Shown piece by piece: positions 40,040-51,583 of a stretch of 64,000 nt of DNA. Under the pieces are notes generated by a model that was given only the letters and a program-made list of their open reading frames with translations, did not search any database and was not told the DNA's origin. Origin of the DNA: Bedellia somnulentella (taxonomy: Eukaryota > Arthropoda > Insecta > Lepidoptera > Bedelliidae); contig OY755176.1 in NCBI GenBank assembly GCA_963576735.1, positions 15,733,423 to 15,797,422 of the forward strand, written 5' to 3'. The translations under genes and the position numbers were made by a program. The stretch's first letter is position 1; every line of letters begins with the position of its first letter.

Positions 40040-40386
40040 CTCAAACGTTCACGTCGTATATCCCCAAAGGGGTAGGCAGAGGTACTAATAATTCTGAATA
40101 TCACTTGACATTGTCAGCTGGTGTTCAGCTTACACACGTTTTTCTTAGACAGTGTACTCTCGTGATAGGGGGCAGGCCTATCGCCAGTTTGTACTTATAC
40201 ACTGTCACATGAATAAGTAGTTATCCATGTGGGTTACCTCACGATGTTTTCCTGTACCGTTAACCATATTAAATTAACCACACAAATTACTTAAGAAAAG
40301 ACAAATGGTGTAGGTCCGACCCAATATATGAACCTTCATCGTCTGCACGATATGTGATGTTCTTCCCAATGAGCCATTACGGAGAT
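40040..40386 (-). repeat. tSINE-1 copy, moderately diverged
   Basis: Minus strand. Tail CAAACGTTCACGTCG is at the left, the central CACGATGTTTTCCTGTACCG lies near 40250 and the tRNA head with GAGCCATTACGG is at the right. Box B is damaged. Confidence 0.8.
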
Positions 40387-41280
40387 ATATATTTATTTAT
40401 TTTTTATTTGGTCTACAAACTGGATTACATTATAACTTAAGAATAAACAAAATGCGTTAGTGAACGAAGTGAAAGTGAAGAAAGAAGAAGAAGAAGAAAA
40501 ATAATTTATTTGGCAAAAACAAAATTAAAATTACAATAAAAAATCATAAAAATATATAAATGAAATCCTTTACTACCGTCGTTTGCAATAGAATCCAACA
40601 ATCATGTAAACAAACCATATTGTCACGATTACTCCGTAATCACATACATTTGACGATCAATTATAACCATAGTCTGATTACAACGAACGCACCATTGTTT
40701 TCACATTATCTTCAACACGATTTAACTTGTATTTATAAGTTTAATTTGTTAAAACATTTGCAACGTAAAAATTTCGAAGTATTTGACAAGCCGTCATCTT
40801 AGTTTTTTACTCATCGAACTCTATAAGTCATTGAAAAGTTAGTGTTGTTCGTAATCTGAAGTTATCTTTTATTTTTAATTTAATAAATTATTTTAATTTA
40901 ATATCATTTGAATACAATAATATATTTTTTTCAAGAGCTTAATATAATCAACCAAAACGGATGTATCCTACCTAAGCCATAAAAATAATGGTAAGTTTTT
41001 AAAAATTGACAGGTGGCCATTTTGTTAAAATTGTCATTCACTGTTCTGTGGGTTCGCTGTGCATTAGCGTTTTCTGTTTCCGATTTCTACGACTTTGCAT
41101 TCTCATTTTGGACTTCTGTTTTGCTTTACGATTTGGCTGGACATATTTTTCTTGGAACGACGACCTTTGCACGCCATCACGGACTTTGATATAGCATACG
41201 ATTGGAATTTTTTATCAAGGAGTAATCAGGAGGTAAGAATGATTTAGATCTATTACCTACAACTAATCAGTTTTATTTTA
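40387..41280. other. Non-coding stretch bounded by a long inverted repeat
   Basis: No gene recognised. A GAAGAA microsatellite lies near 40480-40500. The left arm of a 34 bp inverted repeat is at 40581-40614. The 62-codon frame at 41006-41194 shows no domain, although a GGAGGTAAGAA donor-like site follows at ~41228. Confidence 0.45.
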
Positions 41281-41566
41281 TAGTCTATGGCTTCTATATT
41301 TAATCTATGTAGTCAGTTTTATTTTAGTACCTATCCTACTGTAGGCCATAGTCTATGGCTTATATATTTAATCTATTTAGTCAGTTTTATTTTAGTACCT
41401 ATCCTACTATGTGCTTTAGTCTATGGCTTAAAATTAAAATAATTAGAAAAATAAATTTAATTAAAATTAAATTAGAACACTATGACATCACTATGGGCAT
41501 AAACAATACGCTGTCAATGACAGTCCGCCATATTTGTTTACATGATTGTTGGATTCTATTGCAAAC
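40581..41566. repeat. Exact 34 bp inverted repeat, ~920 bp apart
   Basis: GTTTGCAATAGAATCCAACA onward (40581-40614) is repeated as its perfect reverse complement at 41533-41566. Sequence outside the arms does not match clearly. It could be the remains of one larger inverted-repeat element. Confidence 0.8.
41281..41430 (+). repeat. 68 bp tandem repeat, about 2.2 units
   Basis: TAGTCTATGGCTT starts at 41281, 41349 and 41417. Units share TATATTTAATCTAT and CAGTTTTATTTTAGTACCTA with few changes. Confidence 0.9.
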
Positions 41567-42199
41567 TAGTGTAAGAGTAGACACAGTATGCCTTCATGAA
41601 CTGGAATTAAGTGAACTACAATTTCGTTAATCTAATTCTAATTGTAACATTAACCTAAAAACTTAACTTATTTATAAATTCAAAACTATGGTTTTTACTG
41701 AGGTCAAAGAATCATTAAATATATCATGTTAAACAAATACGCATAAACGAAACAAATAGGGTGATGCAGGGATGGTTACATACTGTATATCCGAAACTTT
41801 TAAACCCGAATATTATTTTACCGAAAACTATTCGCTTTTTTTTTAATTGCCATAATATTGTTTCATCGAAATTTCATATACCATATTCTTACATTCCAGA
41901 TTATCGTTTGGTTTTTGTTTTTGTTTACTATCATTTTGATTAACCACTAGAACGGATTTCCGAAGAATCGAAAACCAGATATACCTTAATTCCGCAATAT
42001 TGCTTTTCCGAATAATCACTATTCCAAAAAATCATTTTCCATATATTTGAAATACAGATATACTGAATGGTACCTACTACTATGAATAATTTTGCAGGCA
42101 TATTTTAAGTAAGTAGTATACCCCGTTTAGTAGTATACCATGCATCAGACATTTAGGTGCTCGCTCCGCTGCGCTACGCTCGCTCGTTTTATACATAAT

Positions 42200-42234
42200 C
42201 TAACCTAACCTAACCTAACTGAATGTAACCTAAC
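42200..42234 (+). repeat. Interstitial telomere-like (CCTAA)n run
   Basis: Four CTAAC units at 42200-42220, then a degenerate copy at 42226-42234. (TTAGG)n is the insect telomere repeat. Here it is short, internal and followed by poly-T. Confidence 0.7.
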
Positions 42235-42246
42235 TTTTTTTTGTCT

Positions 42247-42309
42247 GCAGGGGGCTTTCGCCCCCCGACCCCCCCAAGCAGGGGGGCTCCGCCCCCCTGC
42301 ACCCCCCCT
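42247..42309. repeat. GC-rich double hairpin
   Basis: GGGGGCTTTCGCCCCC (~42250) and the perfect GCAGGGGGG-CTCCG-CCCCCCTGC (42278-42300) alternate with C7 runs. It is a sharp GC island in an AT-rich context, next to CGCTCCGCTGCGCTACGCTC at 42165-42185. Confidence 0.8.
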
Positions 42310-42755
42310 ACATGCAACCAAGCATTCAAACAAGCAAGCAAGTATACATACAAACAGGCATGCATCCGCGTTCTATTGATAAAATTTTTCTAACATAAAA
42401 ATATCTGGTAAAAGAGATTTACGATATGTAAGACTATAGATAAAGTTACTTCGGTCTTTTAAACCTCTGGAATAACGAGATTATAGTAAAAGATATAGTT
42501 GGTAAAAGCAAAAAATTCATTTTAATAATCTGGTTTTAGTTTTTCTGGGAAGTGATACTTCTAGAAAATGTATTTATGTACTAATGAAGTTGTGGAAAAT
42601 AAAGCATCTGTGATACGTAAATTATGTGAACAGTTTTCTGAATAGTGAATTTCGGATTTGAGATATTCGAATTTTCGAAATGTTACCTGCAGGGATACAA
42701 CCATTTATTTAATCAATGGGTTAATAAAAGTAACGAAACTGTTTCAGTCTAACGA

Positions 42756-42887
42756 CCGATTTCTGAATTGAGTATTCCAGCTGAGAACAACTTAAGTATC
42801 GTTCTGTCGCATTGAAATCTTAACAACTGAATGAGACAAAACGATACTTAAGTCGTTCTCAGCTTGAATACTCAATTCAGAAATCGG
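42756..42887. mobile_element. Short palindromic element (MITE-like)
   Basis: Arms 42756-42808 and 42834-42887 start CCGATTTCTGAATTGAGTAT and pair with about three mismatches around a 25 bp spacer. No coding capacity. No clear target-site duplication, so class cannot be set. Confidence 0.7.
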
Positions 42888-45189
42888 GCGTATGCCATAG
42901 AAACCCTAATTCGACTTCCACGATTTAGTCGAGGACAAGGACTTAGTTCCGATTAATAATATTCATTCAACTTTAATTTATAATAATACTTTCATTATTC
43001 TATTGTTATTATGTAAAATTCGTGAGTCGTCCTTGGGTTTCATAAAGTAAAGAGCTCTAGGTCGCGTCTTGGCCGGAAAATCATATTTACCGATTATGAA
43101 CGGTTTCACTAGGTGGCCAGTGTTTGGGAACATACCTATATTGTTTAAAAGAAACTTCTTTGCTCAGTGGGATGGAGTACAGCTTATGATACAGGTGATG
43201 TAGGTTACTTATTCTGAATCGGGTTGACAAATCTTTAACTATTCTAAACTCATTCATAGCACTCAGGGGTGCTAATAGTGGCAGAAAATACGGACTGAGT
43301 AATACTTAGTCATCTAACAGATGTGTGTATCGGTACAAAGTGGTAATATGCTTGCCTAGTATCACATGGGAACTTTACCCCCCCTCGGCACTTGCGTCAA
43401 GGAAGCTATGCGTATAATTATATTATTTTCAACTAAGAAATAGTATTTTCAGTTATAAATGTTTGAAAATATGTGAACGCCATAAGAGAAGTGTTGTACT
43501 GCTTACTATTACAATCATTTAGTTTTAGTACCGGAAAATTCAACACACCAATAACTTGTTTATTGTCATAATAATATATTTAACTTTGCAGCGATTTGTA
43601 AACGTGGAAAAGCCTTCCTGAGGACCGTAACTATGGTGGGCAAATATTATGACATATTGATTGATTAATTGATGAAGTAATTGAACTTGGATAACCATAT
43701 TCCGTTAAAAAGGATTATTTAAAGAATTGAATGTTACTGAGATACAAACAGGTATATAAGATGCACGTGTGCCTTAACTTTGGCTAGAAACTACCCTGAA
43801 TACCCTACCCTAATATTAATACCCTATTGTTCTGTTAATAGTAGTCGTAATATGGCAATCTCGTAATACAACCTGCTTAGTGTAAAATTAATCAAAGTCA
43901 TTATTGACCCCTTCAGATTTTGTTCCTGGGAGTTTCAGGAGAAAGCCTAATCTCTCTAATTTTCCCCATCTCTTATTTTAACATTAATTAAACTATTTTT
44001 CATTCTTATTTATTTAACTCTACTTTAATAAGATTAATTGAGTATTTTCAGATCAAAAGGTAAATACAAAACGGTAATGCTTTCAGGACTGCAAAAGCAT
44101 TTCATAATCAAGATACCAAGACATACCATGTTTGTTACCAGACAGCCAAGTCACATTTTTATTTAAAGCCTAGGTGCCTGTTAAAGTATCTACATATTAA
44201 ATTAACCTTTTGAGTACATCTTTTGCATCTCAAAATTTTAAAAGCAATGATAAAATTTAATTAAAACCAGTTAAATAGAAATAAATAATGTATTTTGTTC
44301 AATTGAATACATTAAGTATAATTAACATGAGTGCTAAAACATCCTCAAAGCCGTTTAACTATACATATAGCCCTAGGCATTGGTTTCACTTAAACTTGTA
44401 AAATTTGCATAAATAAATACCATTAATGTTTTTTTGCTAAAATGAAAGTGACAGTATAGTGATAAATGGCCACTAATATTAATAAACAAAATTAATCTCT
44501 ATTAAAAACAGCGCTGTCAAAAAAAAACAAAAACAATTGCAGAAGCTTCTCAGTGACTGTTGCAATAAAAAGCTCGTAAAAAGTAAAAGTTACTTTGTAA
44601 ACTATTAAAAACATATCAATCATCGACTGTCCATAAAATTCAATTAATAACCTTATTCGCTAAATCTATGTACATCAGTTTGTAAAACGTGCAGTAGTCT
44701 CGCTTAATAAACTTTTATTTTACATCTCAATCCACTCAAAAGCAAAGAAAGAGAGGGATGTAATGAAACGCACAATGAAACGTCATTATCGAGACCATCA
44801 TATTCAATTGAATCGATACTTGTCAATATATTTATAACTCCATATTTGTATTAAATATATTTATATCTTTTTAATAGTTGGAACAGTATTTTATGCTACT
44901 TATAAAATATTATGTTGCGTTAATTCTGTTCCCATTTTATTGTGTAAAACTAGCCGTGCCTATATAGGCATAATGAACTCATATGAGTGCTAAGTTTCAG
45001 TTGGTTCATATCTTGGAAGTTAAATGTTTGTATAATCATCAAAAAAAATAAGAAGTAATCATTATACTAAAAAATGCCACTAAATATGTGACACCTGAAT
45101 TCATAAACCAACTACGTCTATGATCTTTTAAGTATGTTGAACTTATTTGAAAAATTTACGTATGAAATTAAATATTAACTAGGAGCTAC
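42888..45189. other. AT-rich stretch, only one doubtful SINE relic
   Basis: No gene recognised. Around 43290-43385 the order GACTGAGTAATACTTAGTCA, GGTACAAAGTGGTAATATGC and CTAGTATCAC resembles the middle of tSINE-1 in a very old state. The remainder shows nothing I can name. Confidence 0.4.
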
Positions 45190-45278
45190 TTAAGCAGGAG
45201 TAGCTGAGAAGTTTCCAATTCTAAATCTCTGGCTACCCCTTTATGATATTTATACCTGTGAGTATATGTATGTATGTT
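45190..45278 (+). repeat. RTE-SE tail fragment
   Basis: Starts near AGTAGCTGAGAAGTTTCCAA, contains CTCTGGCTACCCCTTTATGA and ends TGTGAGTATATGTATGTATG. Only the 3' third of the element is present. Confidence 0.75.
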
Positions 45279-46405
45279 AATTCATAAACTGACTGAAACT
45301 AGAAATAACTTCTAAATAAATTAAATATATTTTTTAAATTATTCTAAAGGGCCTTTCCATACTTGCTTCACTGGATAAACTATTCCGAGTAATTTGAACT
45401 GTTAGAAAAAAACCCTTTACATTTCTCTTATAAATCCCTTGTGTAATAAATAATAGCAGTGTGCTTGGCACTTACAATATTTCAAAACTTTAAACGATCA
45501 AAAAACCTATCGGTACGACCACGAAATAGTTATTAACCTGAATTTTTGGATGCATTATCAATAATTAGTATTAAAAGCTATTAAATTTTGTTTAATGATG
45601 TTTGGTTTTAGGTCAGCTATCTTACTTTAGTTTAGATACGCTTGTATTGATCGAACCTTATATTTAAGTGACAAACAGAATATTTTTACTCATCCTTTAC
45701 TTTTATGCCTTTGGAGTTTCTAACCGTATATAATTTTATTATTTTATTCAAGTATTATTTATTATTTTATTTAAGTAATGTCATTTTTATAATGAACACG
45801 ACACTCGCTGGCTCCGTAAATAGTAACATAAATATTTTTATGAAATTTTAATATATGTTGTCTCGGTACTTTTACTGATTTTCACTTTTCAGTCTTTCGT
45901 ACCATGATTCTGTCATTTTATTAAGAAATAGTTGTACTTATTTTACATTTAATTATTTCCAGAATCAACCACCGTGTTGCCAAAGAGATCGTGACATCTT
46001 ATGATCGTCACAGTAACGTTAGGTCGCGGATCGGTTATCATCGATTATATAACTCCAGCCATTCATAATAGGACGCATATTTTATCAGACTCATTAATCT
46101 TGCCATACATTACTAGTGTAAGTACTACTTACTGAGTACAAGAGAGTTCGTTTGAACGCGGTTGAATGTGCTTTATGTTAGCATCGACGCGTATTCTGTG
46201 ATGTTGCTGAATAAGTCTGTGCAATTTATTAAATAGTTTGAATCGTAACGGAAGCACACTTCAAAATCTAAAAAACGAAATAATAGATATAATAGAAAAA
46301 GAGACACGAAGAAGTACATTTTATTCATATTTAGAGTGACAAGTGTGATCTTAAAATATTTTTTTGGAATATGACAGAATTTGTAAATAAATAGCATAGA
46401 GGTTT
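45279..46405. other. AT-rich stretch, nothing recognised
   Basis: No gene, RNA gene or recognised repeat. The minus-strand frame 46173-46397 is low complexity. Confidence 0.5.
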
Positions 46406-46406
46406 G

Positions 46407-46649
46407 ACGTGTAGTGCCGGCTTAGAATGTCACTACCCCTTTCTACCCACGGGTGTCATAAGAGGCGACTAAGTATGTAGTGCTTTTTTAAGTGGCTTTG
46501 GGCGATGCGGTTGGAGACTTTAAAACTTTATTTCTACCATCTTCTCCCCTATTAACTTCCAAATGTGGCTGAAGAGTTTCTAGCTCTGAAGCTCTGTCTA
46601 CCAATTTTTGGGATTAATGGCCGTGAGTATATGTATGTATGTATGCATA
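46407..46649 (+). repeat. RTE-SE copy, near full length
   Basis: Plus strand, CCCACGGGTGTCATAAGAGG subfamily, ending GGATTAATGGCCGTGAGTAT. That end is closer to the RTE's own GGAATTAATGGCGTGAG than most copies. Imperfect flanks GCATAGAGGT and GCATAAAGGT may be its target duplication. Confidence 0.87.
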
Positions 46650-46774
46650 AAGGTACATGACTCTATGGAATAGAGTGATCAGAGTGAGAAATAGTGTGAC
46701 AAGAAGCATATGCTCGAGATAGGAAATTAATTATTTAGGTAGGACACATAAAACGGAGGAATGATAAATATACT

Positions 46775-47190
46775 GTGAAACAGTGTACTCGATCGAAAAC
46801 GGCGATAGGCCTTATCACGCAAGTGCACTGTCCAAGCAAAACGTGGATATCCTGAACATCGGGTAACATTAATGTCATGTGATATCTCTGTATTGCTGTG
46901 TGGTGCCGGCTTAGAATAGCACTACCCCATTTCTTCCAGTGGGTGTACGTAAGAGGCGACTAACGGTATTGAGGCTTTTAAGGGATTTTTGGGCAATGCG
47001 GTTGGAGACCCATCACCAAAAACCTTTATTTCACCATCTTTTCCCCAAGCAACTTTCAAAAGTGGCTGAGGAATTTTTAATTCCCTAGCTCTGGCTACCC
47101 CTTCATTGGATTTATAGCCGTGAGTATATGTTATGTTATGATATCTCTTTCACCCTTTTGGAGATATACGGCGTGAACGTTTGAGTTGTA
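46775..47190 (+). repeat. tSINE-1 relic split by an RTE-SE insertion
   Basis: Middle section 46775-46889 (CAGTGTACTCGATCGAAAAC, GCAAAACGTGGATATCCTGA) resumes at 47139 with CCTTTTGGAGATATACGGCG and GTGAACG. The tRNA head is missing. Confidence 0.75.
46890..47138 (+). repeat. RTE-SE copy nested in tSINE-1
   Basis: Full-length copy with exact flanks TGATATCTCT (46880-46889 and 47139-47148). Its tail reads GTATATGTTATGTTATG, a tSINE-1-type tail unit. Confidence 0.93.
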
Positions 47191-47879
47191 TTTATTTTAA
47201 TCACTAAGGACTTCACATACTTGCTCTCAAGTTTGTCATGTTGACTAGCAGAGAATGGATTGATTCCGAGGTATCAAGCAAAAATAATACTTTATTTTTA
47301 ATCACCTTAAAACATCTACAAGCTCCTCGTGAAATCTTCTCCAATAAATAATACACAAACAGCCGGAACAAAGCAAGTGAGTCTAAGCAGATTTAATAAG
47401 CGAGAAGTCACAGGGTAACATAATTATCATAATGTTGATCGCAGAGGTCCCAGGATCACTTCCCGGTTAGGACCACACGCATTTCTTAAGTGCCGTTCAA
47501 CAAGGCCTGTTGTGTAGAGAACCACAATAATGCTGTTGATGTTCTAATGTAACATGGTGTGTGCTGTTAAAAGTAGTATTATTGAAAAAAGTATTGGAAC
47601 TTGGAAAATACAGTAAACTTTTGTCTTACTTTAACTATTTTTCTAAACACACGCCAATTTTTATCTCTCATGCAGAATTAAATATCCCCGGTTTTTTCAG
47701 AAGTCGTCATCACCGCTCTTCACGTCATTGAGTTTACCTTCTAAAATAACTCGCCATAAAAAGATATTTGTATTTTAAGTAAGGGAATAAGGATTGGACT
47801 AATGACAGAGGCGTCTGCCATAATCCGTACCTATTATCAGTCAGAGGAAAATATAGCCTCGTTGTTTCATTTTTAGGTG
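47191..47879. other. Non-coding stretch, nothing recognised
   Basis: No gene or recognised repeat. Confidence 0.45.
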
Positions 47880-48030
47880 ATGCACTTTTAGATGCATTTT
47901 TAGACTTAATGTAGGTCGCAGGAAGTTGTTGTATGAGTGCAGCGCAGGGCCGGTCTTTGTGGAAATCTTTAGGGGGACCTATCATCAGCAGTGAACGTCC
48001 ACTGACTAGACTGATGATGAATGATGAAAT
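47880..48030 (+). repeat. 3' end of a dispersed retroelement with GAT-type tail
   Basis: CAGCAGTGAACGTCCACTGA followed by TGATGATGAATGATGAA has the form of a common lepidopteran retroelement end. The minus-strand 99-codon frame 47734-48033 reads through it and is not a gene. Confidence 0.5.
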
Positions 48031-49833
48031 CACAATCTATAACTACACATTACGACTCTACTATTTAATTTAAAAAACAATGGTGTCGTAAATGACATTT
48101 GAACCTTATCAAATCGATTATTGAAATATAACAACAGCTATGATACAACTTCATAACTCATTGTAAGCAACTAAGTAAAGGGAAAATTGAATTGCTACAA
48201 AAATAGTAACACAATATTATCAAAATCTTGATGGTATCATCTTTTGTATAGGTTTCGTTAAATTAATACGTTTACGAAAAATTACCGACAACTATTGTTA
48301 TCTAACATCAGCGTATTTCACTACATTACATAAAAAACTAAAGGTGTAGAATTATTTCATAGCGAGGCGACTTTTCATGCCCCGAGAGTGCACGGGTAAT
48401 TGGTATAAAATTACTTTGTCCATTTTTTAATGGTTGGGTTTCTGTTAAGGGTGATTTCTATAGCTAATGAGTAGATTTATTTTAATTTACATTAGTAAAG
48501 CAAAATCTTCTATTAAGAAGGCTATTATAGCCTATTATATAATATATTATAATAGTCATCGTGAGCAAGTTAGGTTATACCCGTAAAAAAAAGCTCGCCC
48601 CATACTTAGCCATGACGAATCTCGAAGTCACGGGTTTAAGTAATCATCTGGACCAATTTTAAAGTAAAGTAAAGTAAAAGACATTTATTTGTCAAATTAA
48701 CAAACACACACAAAAACAAAATGAAACGTAATAAGAATAAAAACACAAAGATAAAAAAAGAAAAAAAAACATGAAAAGAAATAAATGTACATTGCCAAAA
48801 GGGTATCGTCTCAGCATGTGTGTCTGGAACGGATTCGTATGAAGAACGTGAATGCTATTTTTTTTATCCTGTATGTGAAAGGAAATGATATGATCGATGA
48901 AAATTAGTCTTCACTACTTTTCTTTTTAATAGTTTGATGTGGGATATAACGGTAAAAAATAATAATTGTGGGACCGAACAGAAATAAATGGAAAGGACAA
49001 AGTGACGATTGATAAATCTTTATCATTCCTTATGGCAACTAACAGCGTAAGTCTTTGAATGTACGTAAAATCCGTTAACATACGATAACTTTACGTGATA
49101 GGGCCATGAAATATCATGAATAATAAACAGCATATATTAATTTAGTTTCAAGTCTTTTACAAATATGAAATTTTAATTTAAGTTGTGGTAGCCAGCCTGA
49201 ATATCTAATCTGAAATGTTGTTGAACTTGTTCACCGATTTCTAAAACGTTATCAGGGATATAACTGCTTATGACCCGTTGGTATTGGTAGTGAAACCACT
49301 GAACGCTAACGTTTTTTAGATACGTAAAACACGGCACGCCTCGCTATGAAACATACCTAAATAGTACACAATGATGGTTTAATTTCTATTAGTTAAGTTT
49401 CACAAACCATTGCTAAGAAACAAAAGGTGTTTACGGAAATAACAGGGACAGAACACGCGGAGTGTGTGAAACAATAATTAAATTTTAGGCTATCTAATTA
49501 TGTTCTTTTTCTGATTATTACTGTTGTTATCTTACCGTTTATCCTTCATTAGTCACGTCATGTTTATGTAAAACAGTGGTTATACAAGTTAATTAGACAC
49601 ATTTTATTATGACATGTATGTTTTGATATGCTAATTGCTTAAACAGGTAAGTTCTTACGGAATTTTCAGAAGTAGTAGTATTTTAAATAAACTATATATG
49701 CTTTGACTGACTCGAGGAAATGCTCAGCCGACGTAATTAGACTGTCGTTATGATATTGTTGTACAAATAAAATGGCACAGTAACACGGGTAATTAATACA
49801 TTATCATCATCATCCCAGTCAAAACATTAACAG
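48031..49833. other. AT-rich stretch with (AAAGT)n
   Basis: Only an AAAGT microsatellite at 48661-48680 followed by ACATTTATTTGTCAAATTAA, possibly an old LINE 3' end. Otherwise nothing recognised. Confidence 0.45.
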
Positions 49834-49843
49834 TGTTTCGTAC

Positions 49844-49952
49844 TTATACACATATACTCACGGCTATACATCCCTAGAAGGGGTAGCCAAGAATTTAAAA
49901 TTCCTTAGCCACTTTTGAAAGTTGAGAGGGGAATAGATAGTAAAATAAAGTA
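49844..49952 (-). repeat. RTE-SE copy, 5'-truncated (109 bp)
   Basis: Only the tail half, on the minus strand, with exact flanks TGTTTCGTAC (49834-49843 and 49953-49962). It is a clear example of a truncated insertion made by target-primed reverse transcription. Confidence 0.92.
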
Positions 49953-49962
49953 TGTTTCGTAC

Positions 49963-51019
49963 GCACCTCAATAATAAGAAAAAGTTGGTGAAGTAATCGT
50001 GGGTGTTGCGTTGTCCGCATCCCTCAGATCACACATCCAACTTTTTCATAAATGTTGTAAATGTACTTTACCTTAAAAGCTTAAAACATTAAAGGGTTTT
50101 TTTTATATGAAAAGAAAACTTTTTGTTGCCTTTCAAAATAATCATAAACACGTATATGCATAAGAATTAATATTTTTGAATAAAAGTTCAAATGGCACTC
50201 TTGTCAATTAAAACTAATAATGTTAGAAAAAACTATTCCTTTATGAACGTCAATAATGATAGTTGACAATGGCTTTGGCTCAGTTGGTTGGATTCAGATA
50301 GCTGGATCTGGAGGTACCAAGTTTGATAACCACTAATTATGTTGTTAACATTAATGTTGAATAATGGTACTTTTTTAGTCTTAGAAATTTTGTATTTCGT
50401 TGATTTATGGTATCCCATAAACTAGTATCATGCATCTTTGCTTCGACTAATTATTACACAATGTATTAGTTAGTATGTAGTAGATATAAGTTAGGGGTGT
50501 TGGCTGAAAACCAGCGTACTCAGCGTTTGTGTCCTGCGAGACTTGCCTGGGTACATTTTATGCTGAGCCAAGACCTTTTTGGTATCATTACAGGTTGTGT
50601 TTAACTGTTATTTACTGTATAATTCTGTTTTTAATTTTAAATAAACATTTTACTTACTAACTTAATTGAATCTATATGGTTTGTCCATTCATACTTATAA
50701 ATTTGGTATCTGCATACACATTTCTTGAAACATGGTCATGATATGTTTGCTAATTAGATGATCGTTGTCAACTAGTCCTATATAACATTATAACAAGTCG
50801 AGTTTAAATGTTTATGTAAAACAGTTACGTCTTACAATTTAATTAGACATATTTTATTAAGGCACTTTATTATAATTAGCGTGTTAAAATGTCTTGTATG
50901 GACTTCCTCAAGCCATCTACATTGCTTTACTGAGCCATGAATTGCAGGTTTAGGTGCATTATATTGTATATGAGATCTATTTATCCTACCTCTTTTTCGG
51001 GTAGAATATCTTAATAGGG
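49963..51019. other. AT-rich stretch with one tRNA-like relic
   Basis: At 50265-50330 GGCTTTGGCTCAGTTGGTTG and GGTACCAAGTTTGATAACC recall degraded A and B boxes of a tRNA-derived SINE. Nothing else recognised. Confidence 0.4.
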
Positions 51020-51032
51020 AATTGTATTTTTA

Positions 51033-51246
51033 ATTTAAATCTTTTTGTTCATGAAAACCTCATGTGGGGATCATTACCAATAAATAAAGAATAAAATAAA
51101 TTAAAGCAAAATTTGACACAGGCAGGAATCGAACCGGCGACCTCGGGTACACGCCCCAACGCTCTGCCAATTGAGCTACCGTGTCAATGGGTTCGATTCC
51201 CGCCTGTGTCGAAATTTTTCTTTCCTTTATTTTATTCTTTTTTATT
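51033..51246 (-). repeat. tRNA foldback element with complete tRNA-like core
   Basis: On the minus strand a partial inverted arm precedes a complete tRNA-like sequence (51185-51115) and the family tail with GATCCCCACATGAGG. The core has a 7 bp acceptor stem (GACACGG with the 3' CCTGTGTC), D-stem GCTC/GAGC and T-arm CGCCGGTTCGATTCCTGCC. The anticodon loop GCGTGTA lacks the usual U33, so it is tRNA-like rather than a safe tRNA gene. Exact 13 bp flanks AATTGTATTTTTA (51020-51032 and 51247-51259) define the insertion. The plus-strand frame containing AGIEPATSG is antisense tRNA reading. Confidence 0.85.
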
Positions 51247-51415
51247 AATTGTATTTTTAGTGATTGGTAAGGGGAACACCATCACCATTGATATCACAAT
51301 CAAATACCTTTACAAAGTTTTTTAGATGATGAGGGACCAAAATTCATACAATTAAGGTTTTGGTTTAGAAATCCAATAAGTGCTATGTAAAATTCATTTG
51401 CATATATTACTAGTA

Positions 51416-51575
51416 GTCCGTCCCGGCTTTACACGGATGGTGTTAAATAATTTTTACAAATTACCCCCTAGATATTTAGCGTGATTATATATATCCTGTG
51501 TCCTTTAATGGTTCCTAACTAACTCTTCAAAAAAATTCATCTTGATCGGGTCATCCTCTTTCTATATTAGTACAT
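51416..51575 (+). repeat. Lepidoptera-type dispersed repeat fragment
   Basis: TAGTCCGTCCCGGCTTTACACGG is followed by TTCATCTTGATCGGGTCATC. Similar starts occur near 52375 and at 52620. Confidence 0.5.
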
Positions 51576-51583
51576 AAAGTAGT

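Noticed and set aside
42200..42234. Chromosome end
   Set aside because: Only about four CCTAA units, flanked on both sides by ordinary sequence. It is interstitial.
47734..48033. 99-codon minus-strand frame
   Set aside because: It reads through the 3' end of a dispersed retroelement with GAT-type tail, a known source of spurious predicted proteins in Lepidoptera.
51115..51185. Possible functional tRNA gene on the minus strand
   Set aside because: The acceptor, D and T stems pair well, but the anticodon loop lacks U33 and the unit sits inside a retroposed foldback element with target duplications.
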